Assembly (NCBI RefSeq): GCF_020911865.1
Contig: NZ_CP087131.1
Span: 2,976,001-3,040,000 of the forward strand
DNA length: 64,000 nucleotides
Direction of reading: 5' to 3'
DNA from: Chryseobacterium sp. C-71
GTDB lineage: Bacteria; Bacteroidota; Bacteroidia; Flavobacteriales; Weeksellaceae
The notes under the pieces were generated by a model. That model was given only the letters and a program-made list of their open reading frames with translations. It ran no database searches and was not told the DNA's origin. Every line of letters starts with the position of its first letter. Within the stretch, counting starts at the first letter, position 1. This document shows positions 1 to 8,698 of this stretch, in pieces. The translations under genes were made by a program, and so were the position numbers.

Positions 1-32
1 TTGAACCGATTTGAAGACTACTAATTTTCTTG

Positions 33-121
33 CCACGAATTCACGAATATTCATAGCTATAATCAGATTAAGAAATTTGTTTAAACGAAAAATATTAACA
101 GTAAAATTCGTGCATTCGTAG
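33..121. repeat. Degenerate inverted repeat in the gap before the RDD gene
   Basis: The first 135 bases hold no gene. A 16-base arm at 33-48 (CCACGAATTCACGAAT) is matched in inverted orientation at 106-121 (reverse complement CTACGAATGCACGAAT), 14 of 16 positions identical. This is the kind of palindromic intergenic element that recurs in Bacteroidota genomes. It may also serve as the 3' end hairpin of the minus-strand RDD gene. The function is inference. Confidence 0.5.
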
Positions 122-135
122 CGAAAAATTTCAAG

Positions 136-879
136 CTAATCTTTCCCTGTGTAATAGTTGTAATCTTTGATCACCACACCGATAAACTGTCTTTCGGTCA
201 TTTTAGTTGGGTCAACTTCCAATTTTAAAATTCCTTTTATTTTGTCAGAAAGTTTGGTGATAATTTGTCGGTCATCGATTTTTAAAGCTTTCAAATAATT
301 GTCTTTAATAATTCTCATATCATTATCACTCAAACCAATCACTTGTGGAAAAGTAGGAGTGTAATCAGTCTGAAGATTTTCTAAAATCGTATGGGAAATA
401 TTGATGTTATTTTTTAATGAAATCACAGCGGTTCCGGCAGCAATATCACCAAAACGTTGGTTGTTTTTGGTAACAATCATGGTTATAAAGCCAACAATCA
501 AAACAGAAACATCAATCACTCGGAAAACCCAGCGAATCAGATAATCTCCAAAACTCGCCTGATAACCATCGATTTTCACCACACGGATTTTCATTACTTT
601 TTTTCCTAAAGTTTGTCCTTCCATTAAACTTTCTAAAACAACGGGATAGATAACCGTCGGGAAAAGAAGAATGCTGTAAACAGCGCCTTGTGACCAGTAA
701 TCAAGATCATTTAGAATGTATCCCAAATCAAAAACGCTGAAAAAAAGATACAAAATAGCAATGCCGTAAGCAATCTTAATCACAGAATCGATGAGGAAGG
801 CAAGAAATCTTTCACCAATACTTGAAATGTTAAAGTTAATATTTACATTTTGTGAGGTATTAATCGCAATTTGAGACAT
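136..879 (-). CDS. RDD family membrane protein
   Basis: A 247-residue integral membrane protein of the RDD family, whose members are small multi-pass proteins of largely unknown transport-like function. Near the N-terminus the motif IGERFLAFLIDSVIKI carries the conserved Arg and Asp of the family. A second family motif, GQTLGKKVMKIRVVK, follows the second hydrophobic segment, and a third hydrophobic segment precedes a soluble C-terminal region of about 90 residues. I start it at the ATG at 879 (MSQIAINTSQ) because the longer reading frame upstream would run into the divergent SpoIIM gene and has no family similarity. It is divergent, with a gap of only 27 bases, from the SpoIIM-MoxR operon. 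RDD genes commonly sit beside that cluster in Flavobacteriia, so a shared membrane role is likely. Confidence 0.85.
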   Translation of the reverse strand: MSQIAINTSQNVNINFNISSIGERFLAFLIDSVIKIAYGIAILYLFFSVFDLGYILNDLDYWSQGAVYSILLFPTVIYPVVLESLMEGQTLGKKVMKIRVVKIDGYQASFGDYLIRWVFRVIDVSVLIVGFITMIVTKNNQRFGDIAAGTAVISLKNNINISHTILENLQTDYTPTFPQVIGLSDNDMRIIKDNYLKALKIDDRQIITKLSDKIKGILKLEVDPTKMTERQFIGVVIKDYNYYTGKD

Positions 880-906
880 AATTTTTATTATTTTAGCCTT
901 ACAATT

Positions 907-1896
907 ATGAGAGAAGTTTATTTTATTAAACAAAATAAAGAAAAATGGTTGGGAATCGAACAGGTTATTCAAGGGAAAATTAAAAAAAATCCTGACGACC
1001 TGTCTTCACTGTATATTAATCTGATTAATGACCTTTCTTTTGCCCAGACGTATTACCCAAAAAGTAATACGACGGTTTACCTTAACCACCTTTCATTTCA
1101 GATTTTTCAGAAAATTTATAAGACCAAACGGGTTGAAGAAAACAGAATGCTGTATTTTTTCAAGACTGAAGTTCCGCTTTTGGTGTATCAGTACAGAAGA
1201 TATTTGATGTACGCTTTTATATTTTTCATACTCTTTACTTCGATGGGCGTTTTGTCGGCGATTTACGATAAAGATTTTGCCAATATTATTTTGGGTGAAT
1301 CTTACGTAAATACGACCATCGAAAATATCAAGGCAGGTAATGCTGTAGGCGTTTATCAAAGCGGGTCGACCTGGGGAAGCACGATAGGAATTACTTTAAA
1401 CAACATTGGCGTTGGTGCAAAAATGTACCTCTATGGAATTTTTGGAGGAATTGGTTCGTTGTACGTTCTTCTTTCCAATTCTGTGATGTTGGGTTCGTTT
1501 CAGTATTTTTTCTATGATTACGGAGCTTTAAAAGATAGCGCAAGAGGAATCTGGCTGCATGGAGTTTTTGAAATATTTGCCATGGTTGTAGAAGCGATGT
1601 GCGGACTGATCTTGGGAACTTCGATACTTTTTCCAAAAACCTTGTCGAGATTTGAATCTTTAAAGATTGGATTGAAAGATTCGTTTAAAATATTTTTAAG
1701 CACCATTCCATTCACTATCTGTGCAGGAATTATTGAAGGTTATGTGACAAGACACGCTTTAAAAATGCCTGAATTTTTAAATTTAATCATCATCTTCGGA
1801 TGTTTGACCATCATAGGATTCTACTATTTTGTTTATCCTTTTATCGTTAATAAAAAACTAAATAACGCAATGACAGCCCATGATGCAGTTTTATAA
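907..1896 (+). CDS. Stage II sporulation protein M (SpoIIM/DUF95) family membrane protein
   Basis: A 329-residue protein with a soluble N-terminal part of about 100 residues followed by several membrane segments (for example around YLMYAFIFFILFTSMGVL and the glycine-rich IGVGAKMYLYGIFGGIGSLY stretch). The spacing of membrane helices and the Gly-rich loops fit the SpoIIM/DUF95 family. That family is named from a Bacillus engulfment protein, but non-sporulating bacteria carry it next to MoxR/DUF58 genes, and no sporulation role is implied here. The ATG at 907 (MREVYFIKQNK) is preferred to a longer in-frame start at 871, which would overlap the divergent RDD gene. The 3' end overlaps the next gene by 17 bases, which indicates an operon with coupled translation. 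Confidence 0.82.
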   Translation: MREVYFIKQNKEKWLGIEQVIQGKIKKNPDDLSSLYINLINDLSFAQTYYPKSNTTVYLNHLSFQIFQKIYKTKRVEENRMLYFFKTEVPLLVYQYRRYLMYAFIFFILFTSMGVLSAIYDKDFANIILGESYVNTTIENIKAGNAVGVYQSGSTWGSTIGITLNNIGVGAKMYLYGIFGGIGSLYVLLSNSVMLGSFQYFFYDYGALKDSARGIWLHGVFEIFAMVVEAMCGLILGTSILFPKTLSRFESLKIGLKDSFKIFLSTIPFTICAGIIEGYVTRHALKMPEFLNLIIIFGCLTIIGFYYFVYPFIVNKKLNNAMTAHDAVL

Positions 1897-2842
1897 AAAT
1901 AGAGATTTCGGAACTTTCATCAGCGACAGTTTCGGATTTTTCAGATTATACGGTAAAAATTATTTTAAAAACTATATTCTTCTGAATGGGCTTTTGCTTA
2001 TTCTGATGGTGGTTGTGGTGATCTTCGGCTACCGAGAACTTTTAATGCAGATTTTCGGGTCGAATATGAGCGGAAACAGCTCTTATCTTGAAAATTATTT
2101 TGAAGACAATCTTGGGATGTTCATCGCTGTCGGTTTACTGACGTTTGTCCTCTTCGTTGTTTTGATGATTGTCAATTATTTGTATCCTGTTTTTTATCTG
2201 AGAAGATTAGCGGCTGGTGAAACAAAAATCAGCATGGACGATATTTTAACTGACTTTAAAAACAACGCAAAAAAAATAGGAATTCTTTGTCTAGGGATGA
2301 TTTTTATTGTTACTCCACCTGCTTTTATTGTTTTGGGAGTTTCTTATGCATTGGTTCTTGTCTTAATTGGAATTCCAATTATGTTATTTGTTTTTCCGAC
2401 GGTGATGAACATTGTGAACTTTTTGATGTACGATGTCTTCAACAGCAAAAGGGGTTTCTTTGAAAGTCTAAGTTATTCTATTCGTGCTCAATTTTCTTAC
2501 GCTAACGGAAGAGAAAAATCTCCGTATTGGAAATATTGGGGTGCCACGCTGGTTCTATTTATCATCATGTATGTAATGAACACCATTTTCACGATGATTC
2601 CGATGATTATCTTTTTCGCAACAATGATGACGACGGAACCGGATGGTAATTTTGAACAAAATCCGTTCTCGGGAGCAATGGGAATATTATTTTTTATGTT
2701 GTACGGATTTTCATTGTTGGTTTCATTTTTCCTTTCCAATTTAATGTATGTGAATTCTGGTCTAATATATTACGATAGCAGAAGAGATCTTCATCAGCAG
2801 GTAGAACTAGCAGAAATAGATACGATTGGCAGCAATGAATAA
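1880..2842 (+). CDS. Polytopic membrane protein of the MoxR-associated cluster
   Basis: A 320-residue membrane protein without a function I can name. Hydrophobic segments are visible near residues 30-50 (LLNGLLLILMVVVVIFGY), 75-100 (IAVGLLTFVLFVVLMIVNYL), 135-175, 220-250 and 265-290, so five or six helices are likely. It starts with two consecutive ATG codons (1880 and 1883), inside the end of the SpoIIM gene, and its own end overlaps the next gene by 8 bases. That packing places it firmly in the SpoIIM-DUF4129-DUF4350-MoxR-DUF58 operon. It probably acts with SpoIIM in the membrane part of a MoxR-dependent assembly, which is inference from neighbours. Confidence 0.8.
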   Translation: MMQFYKNRDFGTFISDSFGFFRLYGKNYFKNYILLNGLLLILMVVVVIFGYRELLMQIFGSNMSGNSSYLENYFEDNLGMFIAVGLLTFVLFVVLMIVNYLYPVFYLRRLAAGETKISMDDILTDFKNNAKKIGILCLGMIFIVTPPAFIVLGVSYALVLVLIGIPIMLFVFPTVMNIVNFLMYDVFNSKRGFFESLSYSIRAQFSYANGREKSPYWKYWGATLVLFIIMYVMNTIFTMIPMIIFFATMMTTEPDGNFEQNPFSGAMGILFFMLYGFSLLVSFFLSNLMYVNSGLIYYDSRRDLHQQVELAEIDTIGSNE

Positions 2843-3644
2843 ATTCATCTTCTTCATATTGCTTTTATTCTTTTTTGGGCTTTCAAATGCTCAGGATGTA
2901 GACAGCACTATTGTTTACGATGATTATTATGAAGAATCTTACGAAGACTCTCTGAGTACGGGACATTACAAAAATATGTATCCCGCAGATTCTGTTTTGC
3001 TTAAAAATCCTGTTTCTGAAAACACAGTTTATCCTAAAAATTTTAAAGAAAACATAAAGTCGAGATACAAAGGTGAAGAGTTTGATTATTCCACTTCCAA
3101 ACCTCGAGAATCTTTCTGGGAAAAGTTGATGAAGAAAATTCTGAAGATTATTCAGAGTATTTTCGGAGAGACAAGCTTAGAAAGTTCGGCACAGATTACA
3201 ACGGTTATTATTCGTCTTTTTGCGATTATTTTGGTTGGTTTTCTGCTGTATTTTGTCGTTAAATTTATCATCGGCAGAAATGGGAATTTCATTTTTGGAA
3301 AGAGAAATAAGAAAGTCATCATCAATGAGGAAGAACTTCATGAGAACATCCACGAAATCAATTTTCCTGAAAGTATTGCCACTTTTGAACGCACAAAAGA
3401 TTACCGTTCAGCAGTACGGTATCAGTTCTTATATATCCTGAAAAAGCTCAGCGACAAAAAACTCATCCTTTGGAATCCTGAAAAAACAAACAAAGATTAC
3501 GTGGCGGAATTGAAAGCTCCGAATTTGAAAAACGAATTTTCAAATCTCTCTTATATTTTCGATTATGTTTGGTATGGCGAGTTCAATATCGATGAGCAGA
3601 GTTATGCAAAATTTAAAGAACAATATCAGTCATTCAAACCTTAG
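2835..3644 (+). CDS. DUF4129 domain-containing protein
   Basis: A 269-residue exported membrane protein. It begins with a signal peptide (FIFFILLLFFFGLSNAQ, cleavage likely after Ala). An acidic, Tyr/Asp/Glu-rich stretch follows, then one membrane segment near residues 125-145 (TTVIIRLFAIILVGFLLYFV) and a cytoplasmic C-terminal part with the DUF4129 pattern (RSAVRYQFLYILKKLSDKKL and LSYIFDYVWYGEF). DUF4129 is regularly found beside DUF58 and MoxR genes and sometimes next to transglutaminase domains. I use the ATG at 2835, which overlaps the previous stop. A TTG three codons earlier is possible but less likely. It is part of the same operon as its neighbours on both sides. Confidence 0.85.
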   Translation: MNKFIFFILLLFFFGLSNAQDVDSTIVYDDYYEESYEDSLSTGHYKNMYPADSVLLKNPVSENTVYPKNFKENIKSRYKGEEFDYSTSKPRESFWEKLMKKILKIIQSIFGETSLESSAQITTVIIRLFAIILVGFLLYFVVKFIIGRNGNFIFGKRNKKVIINEEELHENIHEINFPESIATFERTKDYRSAVRYQFLYILKKLSDKKLILWNPEKTNKDYVAELKAPNLKNEFSNLSYIFDYVWYGEFNIDEQSYAKFKEQYQSFKP

Positions 3645-3656
3645 TTAAACTTTAAT

Positions 3657-4814
3657 ATGAATAAAACTTTCAAAATATATGCTTTAATCTTCATCATTAT
3701 CATGGTGATTCTGGCATTGTTTGAAATTAACAAAAAAGAAGTTGTAGACTGGCGCAAGAATTTTGATGTGAATGAAAAATCGCCTTTCGGATTATTTGTT
3801 TTTAATCAGGAAGTCAAAGATTTATTTAAAAATAATCTCAAAAAAATCGACGTTACAGCATACGATTATTACAATCAAAATAAAAAGAAACCGCATAATA
3901 TTCTTGTGATTGAAAATGATATCGACATCCAATCCTGGAAAAAAATTCTTGATGAAGTATCCAATGGTTCTGATGCGATGCTGATTATGAGCAAAATGCC
4001 GAAAGAAATCTCAGACAGCATTGGTTTTTATGATTCTCAAATTTCATTTGAGGATAAAAATGTTCTGAAACTGACGGATAAAAAGTACCAGAATGATTTT
4101 ATAAAACTGGATAAATTTCCGTCAGGACGAGGTTTTTCTTACATTAAGCCAGAAGTTCAGGCTTTAGGAAAAACAGTTGAAGATGAAAATACAGACCAAG
4201 TTAATTTTATTAAAATTAAATTCGGAAAAGGGACTATTTATGCGCATTGCGAGCCTCTTTTTTTGACCAATTATTATCTTTTACAATCAGGTAATACAAA
4301 ATATGCACAAGATGTTTTTTCTTATCTTGATGATAAAGAAACATTGTGGTTTGTTGAATCAAATACGAAAGAATCCCGGTTTTTTATGCGATTTATTTTA
4401 GGTAATCCTGCATTGAAATATGCTTGGTGGCTTTTGTTGGGCGGATTGATTTTGTTTATTTTTTTTAATGCAAAAAGAAAGCAGCGCATCGTTCCGATTC
4501 TTGAACCATTAAAAAATACATCCGTTGATTTTGTTAAGAGTATTGGAAATCTCTATCTTCAGGAAGGCGATTTCCACGATATGATGGCGAAAAAAGCACA
4601 GTATTTTCTCAACAGAGTGAGAATTGATTTATTAATTGATACTCAAAATTTAGACGAAGAATTTGCAAAAAAACTTCAGTTAAAAACCGGAAAAAGTATT
4701 GAGACAATCATTGAAGCTGTTGTTTTAATAAAGAAAGCCCAAGATCCTTACGCAAGCGTGATGAAGGAAGATCTGGCAAGAATGAATAAGATTTTAGATG
4801 ATATTTTAAAGTAA
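3657..4814 (+). CDS. DUF4350 domain-containing membrane protein
   Basis: A 385-residue protein with an N-terminal membrane anchor (KIYALIFIIIMVILALFEI), a long extracytoplasmic region of about 220 residues, and a second membrane segment near residue 255 (YAWWLLLGGLILFIFFNAKRK). A cytoplasmic helical tail of about 110 residues ends the protein. This topology and the position after DUF4129 fit the DUF4350 family of MoxR clusters. It starts 12 bases after the DUF4129 stop. The next gene of the conserved cluster, MoxR, is displaced by about 740 bases because a REP-transposase unit lies in between. The function is unknown; a role in membrane-anchored assembly with MoxR and DUF58 is inferred. Confidence 0.8.
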   Translation: MNKTFKIYALIFIIIMVILALFEINKKEVVDWRKNFDVNEKSPFGLFVFNQEVKDLFKNNLKKIDVTAYDYYNQNKKKPHNILVIENDIDIQSWKKILDEVSNGSDAMLIMSKMPKEISDSIGFYDSQISFEDKNVLKLTDKKYQNDFIKLDKFPSGRGFSYIKPEVQALGKTVEDENTDQVNFIKIKFGKGTIYAHCEPLFLTNYYLLQSGNTKYAQDVFSYLDDKETLWFVESNTKESRFFMRFILGNPALKYAWWLLLGGLILFIFFNAKRKQRIVPILEPLKNTSVDFVKSIGNLYLQEGDFHDMMAKKAQYFLNRVRIDLLIDTQNLDEEFAKKLQLKTGKSIETIIEAVVLIKKAQDPYASVMKEDLARMNKILDDILK

Positions 4815-4828
4815 TCTAAAAATGGCGA

Positions 4829-4988
4829 GCTCCGTAGGAGCGGAATTTTGGTGATGAGACGGATGGATCGAAAAATTCGCTAAATGAAATACTAGATAAA
4901 ATTTTAATGTGAATTTTAAAAGGAAGCTCCGTAGGAGCGGAATGTTTGTAGATCAAACAGATAATTTTAAATTGAACCCCGTAGGAGT
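4829..4988 (+). repeat. REP-like hairpins upstream of the RAYT transposase gene
   Basis: Three short palindromes precede the transposase gene. GCTCC-GTA-GGAGC occurs at 4829-4841 and again at 4926-4938, each followed by GGAAT. A degenerate copy, ACCCC-GTA-GGAGT, occurs at 4976-4988, 10 bases before the start codon. All three read with the loop GTA on the plus strand. They match, in opposite orientation, the two copies downstream of the gene. Such flanking REPs are the expected substrates of RAYT enzymes. Confidence 0.85.
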
Positions 4989-4997
4989 GATACAAAA

Positions 4998-5465
4998 ATG
5001 GCAAATACTTATATTCAGATTTATATTCAATTTATCTTCGCTGTACAGGGAAGGCAAAATCTAATTACTTCTTCAAACAGAGAGGTTTTACAAAGATATA
5101 TTTCTGGAATTATTGAAAATAGTAATCAAAAACTCTTGGCTATTTATGCAAATCCAGACCATGTTCATATTCTTGTAGGCTTTAATAGCTTGAATCTCAA
5201 AATTTCAGATTTTGTGCGAGACATTAAAGCAAATTCTTCCAGATTTATTAATGAACGAAAATGGCTGGCTGGAAAATTTAATTGGCAGGAAGGTTATGGT
5301 GCATTTTCTTATTCTAAAAGTCAGATTGATAAAGTGGTTAATTATATACTTAATCAGGAAGAACATCATAAAAAGAAAAGTTTTAGAGAAGAGTATTTTG
5401 AACTTTTAAATAAATTTGAAATACAATACGAGGAAAAATATGTGTTTGAATTTTATGACGGTTAA
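4998..5465 (+). CDS. REP-associated tyrosine transposase (RAYT, Y1_Tnp/IS200-like)
   Basis: A 155-residue single-strand DNA transposase of the Y1 (HUH) superfamily. The metal-binding HUH motif is DHVHILVG with His55 and His57. The likely catalytic tyrosine is Tyr116 in VVNYILNQEEHH, with the family's Gln four residues later and a His pair after it. The length suits RAYT and IS200 TnpA proteins. Palindromic GCTCC-n3-GGAGC repeats flank it, three upstream and two downstream in inverted orientation, which is the classic arrangement of a REP-RAYT unit. There is no accompanying TnpB. It sits inside the MoxR operon between DUF4350 and MoxR, on the same strand. Because it is flanked by REPs and looks intact, it is probably domesticated for REP mobilisation rather than a free insertion sequence. 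Confidence 0.9.
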   Translation: MANTYIQIYIQFIFAVQGRQNLITSSNREVLQRYISGIIENSNQKLLAIYANPDHVHILVGFNSLNLKISDFVRDIKANSSRFINERKWLAGKFNWQEGYGAFSYSKSQIDKVVNYILNQEEHHKKKSFREEYFELLNKFEIQYEEKYVFEFYDG

Positions 5466-5472
5466 AAGTGTC

Positions 5473-5536
5473 GCTCCTACGGAGCTCCGCCCAATTTTAT
5501 CAACTGAAAACTACAAACATTTCGCTCCTACGGAGC
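5473..5536 (-). repeat. REP-like hairpins downstream of the RAYT gene (inverted orientation)
   Basis: Two copies of GCTCC-TAC-GGAGC lie at 5473-5485 and 5524-5536. They are the reverse complement of the upstream GCTCC-GTA-GGAGC copies. The second copy ends 19 bases before the MoxR start codon, so the hairpins lie in the leader of the downstream half of the operon and could affect transcript processing or stability. Confidence 0.85.
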
Positions 5537-5555
5537 TTAAATAATAGAACAAAAT

Positions 5556-6584
5556 ATGGAAAATCAAGAAAACCAAAATACACCACCACCTATTCCGATC
5601 ATTTTAGAGAAAGAAAATGATTTTCATTCACGAATTGATATGATGGAACTGCGTGAAAGTTTAGAAAAAGTAAAATCTGAAATCGGTAAAGTAATCGTCG
5701 GTCAACATGATATGATTGAGCATCTATTGGCGGCTTTGCTATCAAACGGTCACGTTTTGATTGAAGGTGTTCCGGGAGTAGCAAAAACCATTACGGCAAA
5801 ACTTTTGGCGAAAACGATTGACGTAGATTTCAGTAGAATACAGTTTACGCCAGATTTGATGCCTTCTGATATTTTGGGAACATCAGTTTTCAGCATGAAA
5901 AATTCTGAATTTGAATTTAAAAAAGGTCCGATATTTTCGCATTTTGTTTTGATTGATGAGATTAACCGTTCGCCTGCCAAAACCCAATCTGCCTTGTTTG
6001 AAGTGATGGAAGAAAGACAAATCACAATGGACGGAACGCAGTACGAAATGGAAGCTCCATTTTTAGTGGTTGCAACACAAAACCCTATTGAACATGAAGG
6101 AACGTACAGGCTTCCTGAAGCACAGCTGGATAGATTTTTATTTAAAATAAATGTTGGATATCCGAATCTTGAGCAGGAAATTGCTATTATCAAGAATCAG
6201 CACGAGAGCAGACAAGAGGACAAAACAGATGTTGTAAAGCCTGTGATTAGTGCGCAACAATTAGGCAATTACCAGAAATTAGTAAAAGAAATCATCGTTG
6301 AATCTCAACTGATAGAATACATTGCTAAAATCATCATCAATACAAGAGAAAATCAGTTTTTATATTTAGGTGCTTCGCCAAGGGCGAGTTTGGCCTTGCT
6401 GACAGCTTCAAAAGCTTTTGCTGCGTTGAGAGGAAGAGATTTTGTAACTCCAGAAGATATTAAGGAGGCAAGTTATGCAGTGTTAAGACACAGAGTGATT
6501 GTGTCGCCTGAAAGAGAAATGGAAGGATTGACGGCCGATGAAATCATTCGACAAATTTTAGAAGGAATAGAAATCCCAAGATAA
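5556..6584 (+). CDS. MoxR family AAA+ ATPase
   Basis: A 342-residue AAA+ chaperone-like ATPase of the MoxR family (AAA_3). Walker A is GVPGVAKT at residues 71-78. Walker B is VLIDEIN at about 131-137, followed by the MoxR-typical NRSPAKTQSALFEVMEER. Sensor motif ATQNPIE and the arginine-containing EAQLDRFLFK follow, and the C-terminal lid contains LYLGASPRASLALL. MoxR proteins are thought to help assemble or metallate protein complexes together with von Willebrand-like proteins. The DUF58 gene 54 bases downstream is its usual partner. A proline-rich N-terminal tail of about 20 residues precedes the domain. The start ATG is 19 bases after the last REP hairpin. Confidence 0.95.
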   Translation: MENQENQNTPPPIPIILEKENDFHSRIDMMELRESLEKVKSEIGKVIVGQHDMIEHLLAALLSNGHVLIEGVPGVAKTITAKLLAKTIDVDFSRIQFTPDLMPSDILGTSVFSMKNSEFEFKKGPIFSHFVLIDEINRSPAKTQSALFEVMEERQITMDGTQYEMEAPFLVVATQNPIEHEGTYRLPEAQLDRFLFKINVGYPNLEQEIAIIKNQHESRQEDKTDVVKPVISAQQLGNYQKLVKEIIVESQLIEYIAKIIINTRENQFLYLGASPRASLALLTASKAFAALRGRDFVTPEDIKEASYAVLRHRVIVSPEREMEGLTADEIIRQILEGIEIPR

Positions 6585-6638
6585 GAATCAAAAAGAATTT
6601 AGATTTGATTGTCTGAAAACTTTTTAACTGAATAAAAA

Positions 6639-7961
6639 ATGAAAAACCTATTCATCAATAACCGCTTTTTTTTCGCACTCATCGGAGTGGGGATTCTGTA
6701 TGTTTTTGCGTTTTTCTTTCCGTTTTTGATGATTGCTGGTCATGTCGTTTTGTTGTTGGTTTTTTTAGCAGCAATGGTTGATTATTTACTTTTGTTCAGA
6801 GAAAAAGAGGGTGTTTTAGCTCAGAGAATTTTACCCGAAAAGCTATCTAACGGCGATGAAAATCCGGTAAAAGTTGATATTAAAAATAATTATAGTTTTA
6901 AAATCAGTACAAAAGTTATTGATGAAATACCATTTCAGTTTCAGAAGAGAGATTTTTTAATTGAAAAACAGATTGAGTCAGGTAAAAATACTTTATTTCA
7001 ATATATTCTTGAGCCTAAGGAAAGAGGAGAATACAGCTTCGGAGCTTTAAATATTTTTGCGTCGTCACCTTTGGGTTTTGTATCAAAAAGGTTTACATTT
7101 CAGAAAGATGCGATGTTGCCAGCGTATCCGTCATTTGTTCATCTCAGAAAATATGAACTGATGGCTTTGCAAAATGAATTTTTGCTTGGAGGAATAAAAA
7201 GAATCAGAAAGCTCGGTCACACGATGGAGTTTGAGCAGATCAAAGAATATGTTCCCGGAGACGATATCAGAACAATCAACTGGAAAGCGACTTCCAAAAC
7301 CAATCGTCTGATGGTGAATCAGTTTCAGGATGAAAAATCGCAACGTATTTTTATGCTGATTGATAAGGGCAGAACAATGAAAATGCCTTTCAAAGGTTTA
7401 AGTCTACTTGATTACTCCATTAATGCGAGTATGGCGTTATCGCACATTATTCTTAAAAAAGGCGACCGAGCCGGAATGATGACTTTCTCCAAAAAAACAG
7501 AAAATAAAGTGTCTGCCGATAATAAATCCGGTCAGTTGAGAAGAATTTCAGAAGCATTGTATAATATTAAAACAGATTTTTTTGAAAGTGATTTCAACAG
7601 GTTGTATCAGGATGTAAAATATTCTGTGAACCAAAGAAGTTTGGTTTTATTGTTTACGAATTTTGAAACATTAGACGCTTTAAACCGTCAGATGAAATAC
7701 CTCCGTGGAATTGCCAAAAATCATTTGCTTGTCGTTGTTTTCTTTAAAAATTCTGAATTGCAGACTTTACTTCACAAAAATCCTGAAAGTATGCAGGAAA
7801 TTTATGATGAAGTAATTGCTGAAAAATTTGAATTTGAAAAAAAACTTATCATTCAGGAGTTAAGAAAGTACGGAATTTACTCTGTTTACACGCTTCCGGA
7901 AAATCTGAATGTGGAGGTGATTAATAAATATCTTGAGATAAAAGCGAGAGGGATTTTGTAA
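6639..7961 (+). CDS. DUF58 domain-containing protein (vWA-like)
   Basis: A 440-residue protein with two N-terminal membrane segments (residues about 8-50), an all-beta region, and a DUF58 core. The signature YVPGDDIRTINWKATSKTNRLMVNQF lies at about residues 204-229 and precedes a von Willebrand A-like fold beginning with FMLIDKGRTM, where the usual MIDAS serine pattern is replaced by DKGRT. DUF58 proteins are encoded beside MoxR ATPases across bacteria, and here the gene lies 54 bases behind MoxR in the same direction. It is the probable client or partner of the upstream ATPase in the membrane. The end is followed after 6 bases by a lipoprotein gene, so the operon continues. Confidence 0.92.
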   Translation: MKNLFINNRFFFALIGVGILYVFAFFFPFLMIAGHVVLLLVFLAAMVDYLLLFREKEGVLAQRILPEKLSNGDENPVKVDIKNNYSFKISTKVIDEIPFQFQKRDFLIEKQIESGKNTLFQYILEPKERGEYSFGALNIFASSPLGFVSKRFTFQKDAMLPAYPSFVHLRKYELMALQNEFLLGGIKRIRKLGHTMEFEQIKEYVPGDDIRTINWKATSKTNRLMVNQFQDEKSQRIFMLIDKGRTMKMPFKGLSLLDYSINASMALSHIILKKGDRAGMMTFSKKTENKVSADNKSGQLRRISEALYNIKTDFFESDFNRLYQDVKYSVNQRSLVLLFTNFETLDALNRQMKYLRGIAKNHLLVVVFFKNSELQTLLHKNPESMQEIYDEVIAEKFEFEKKLIIQELRKYGIYSVYTLPENLNVEVINKYLEIKARGIL

Positions 7962-7967
7962 ACTTAA

Positions 7968-8690
7968 ATGTCTAAAGTGAAAACCCCAATATTCATTCTA
8001 TGTTTTTACTTCATTTTTTCTTGTAATGAAAAATTGAATAATGAGGATGATTTTGTAATTTTTAAAACAAATCCAAAAGTTGAAAATATTTCTTTCTATT
8101 GGAAAGACGATGACGGACGAATTTTAAGAAGTGTCGACAATCTCAAGAAGAAAGTTGAACGGGAAGATAAGTATTTAAAGTTTGCAATGAATGGTGGAAT
8201 GTTCACAAAAAATAATTTCCCCAAAGGCCTTTACATAGAAGATTTTAAAATATTAAACAAAATAGATACATTATCTGGCGAAGGAAACTTTTACCTCAAT
8301 CCCAATGGAATCTTTTATCTAACAAAAAATAATGATGCTGAATTAATTGAAACAAAAAAATTCAAGCACGATTCAAGCATCAAGTATGCAACTCAATCTG
8401 GCCCGATGTTGTTAATTAATGACGAAATAAATCCAATATTTGAGAAAGATTCCAAAAATCTTAATATCAGGAATGGAGTAGGGATTTTAAAAAATGGAAA
8501 TGTAGTTTTTGTTATGTCGAAGAATGAAGTTAATTTTTATAATTTTGCTTCTATATTTAAAGAACTAGGATGTACAAAAGCTTTGTATTTGGATGGTTTT
8601 GTTTCAAGAACTTACTACCCTGAAGGAAATTGGATTCAAAAAGACGGAGATTTTGGAGTTATGATTGGAATAACTGAATCAAAAAAATAA
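7968..8690 (+). CDS. Phosphodiester glycosidase family lipoprotein
   Basis: A 240-residue protein with an N-terminal hydrophobic stretch and lipobox (FYFIFSC, Cys19), so it is likely a lipoprotein. The body matches the phosphodiester glycosidase (NAGPA/YigE-like) domain: FAMNGGMF, ATQSGPMLL, RNGVGILKNGNVVFVMS and LGCTKALYLDGFVSRTYY, with the usual DG near the end (DGFVS in place of the more common DGGGSS). These enzymes remove a sugar from a phosphodiester-linked glycan. It starts 6 bases after the DUF58 stop and ends 8 bases before osmC, so it is probably cotranscribed with both. The substrate is unknown. Confidence 0.82.
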   Translation: MSKVKTPIFILCFYFIFSCNEKLNNEDDFVIFKTNPKVENISFYWKDDDGRILRSVDNLKKKVEREDKYLKFAMNGGMFTKNNFPKGLYIEDFKILNKIDTLSGEGNFYLNPNGIFYLTKNNDAELIETKKFKHDSSIKYATQSGPMLLINDEINPIFEKDSKNLNIRNGVGILKNGNVVFVMSKNEVNFYNFASIFKELGCTKALYLDGFVSRTYYPEGNWIQKDGDFGVMIGITESKK

Positions 8691-8698
8691 ATTTAAAA

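Noticed and set aside
907..1896. Evidence for sporulation from the SpoIIM-like gene
   Set aside because: SpoIIM/DUF95 proteins are common in non-sporulating bacteria, and no other sporulation gene is present.
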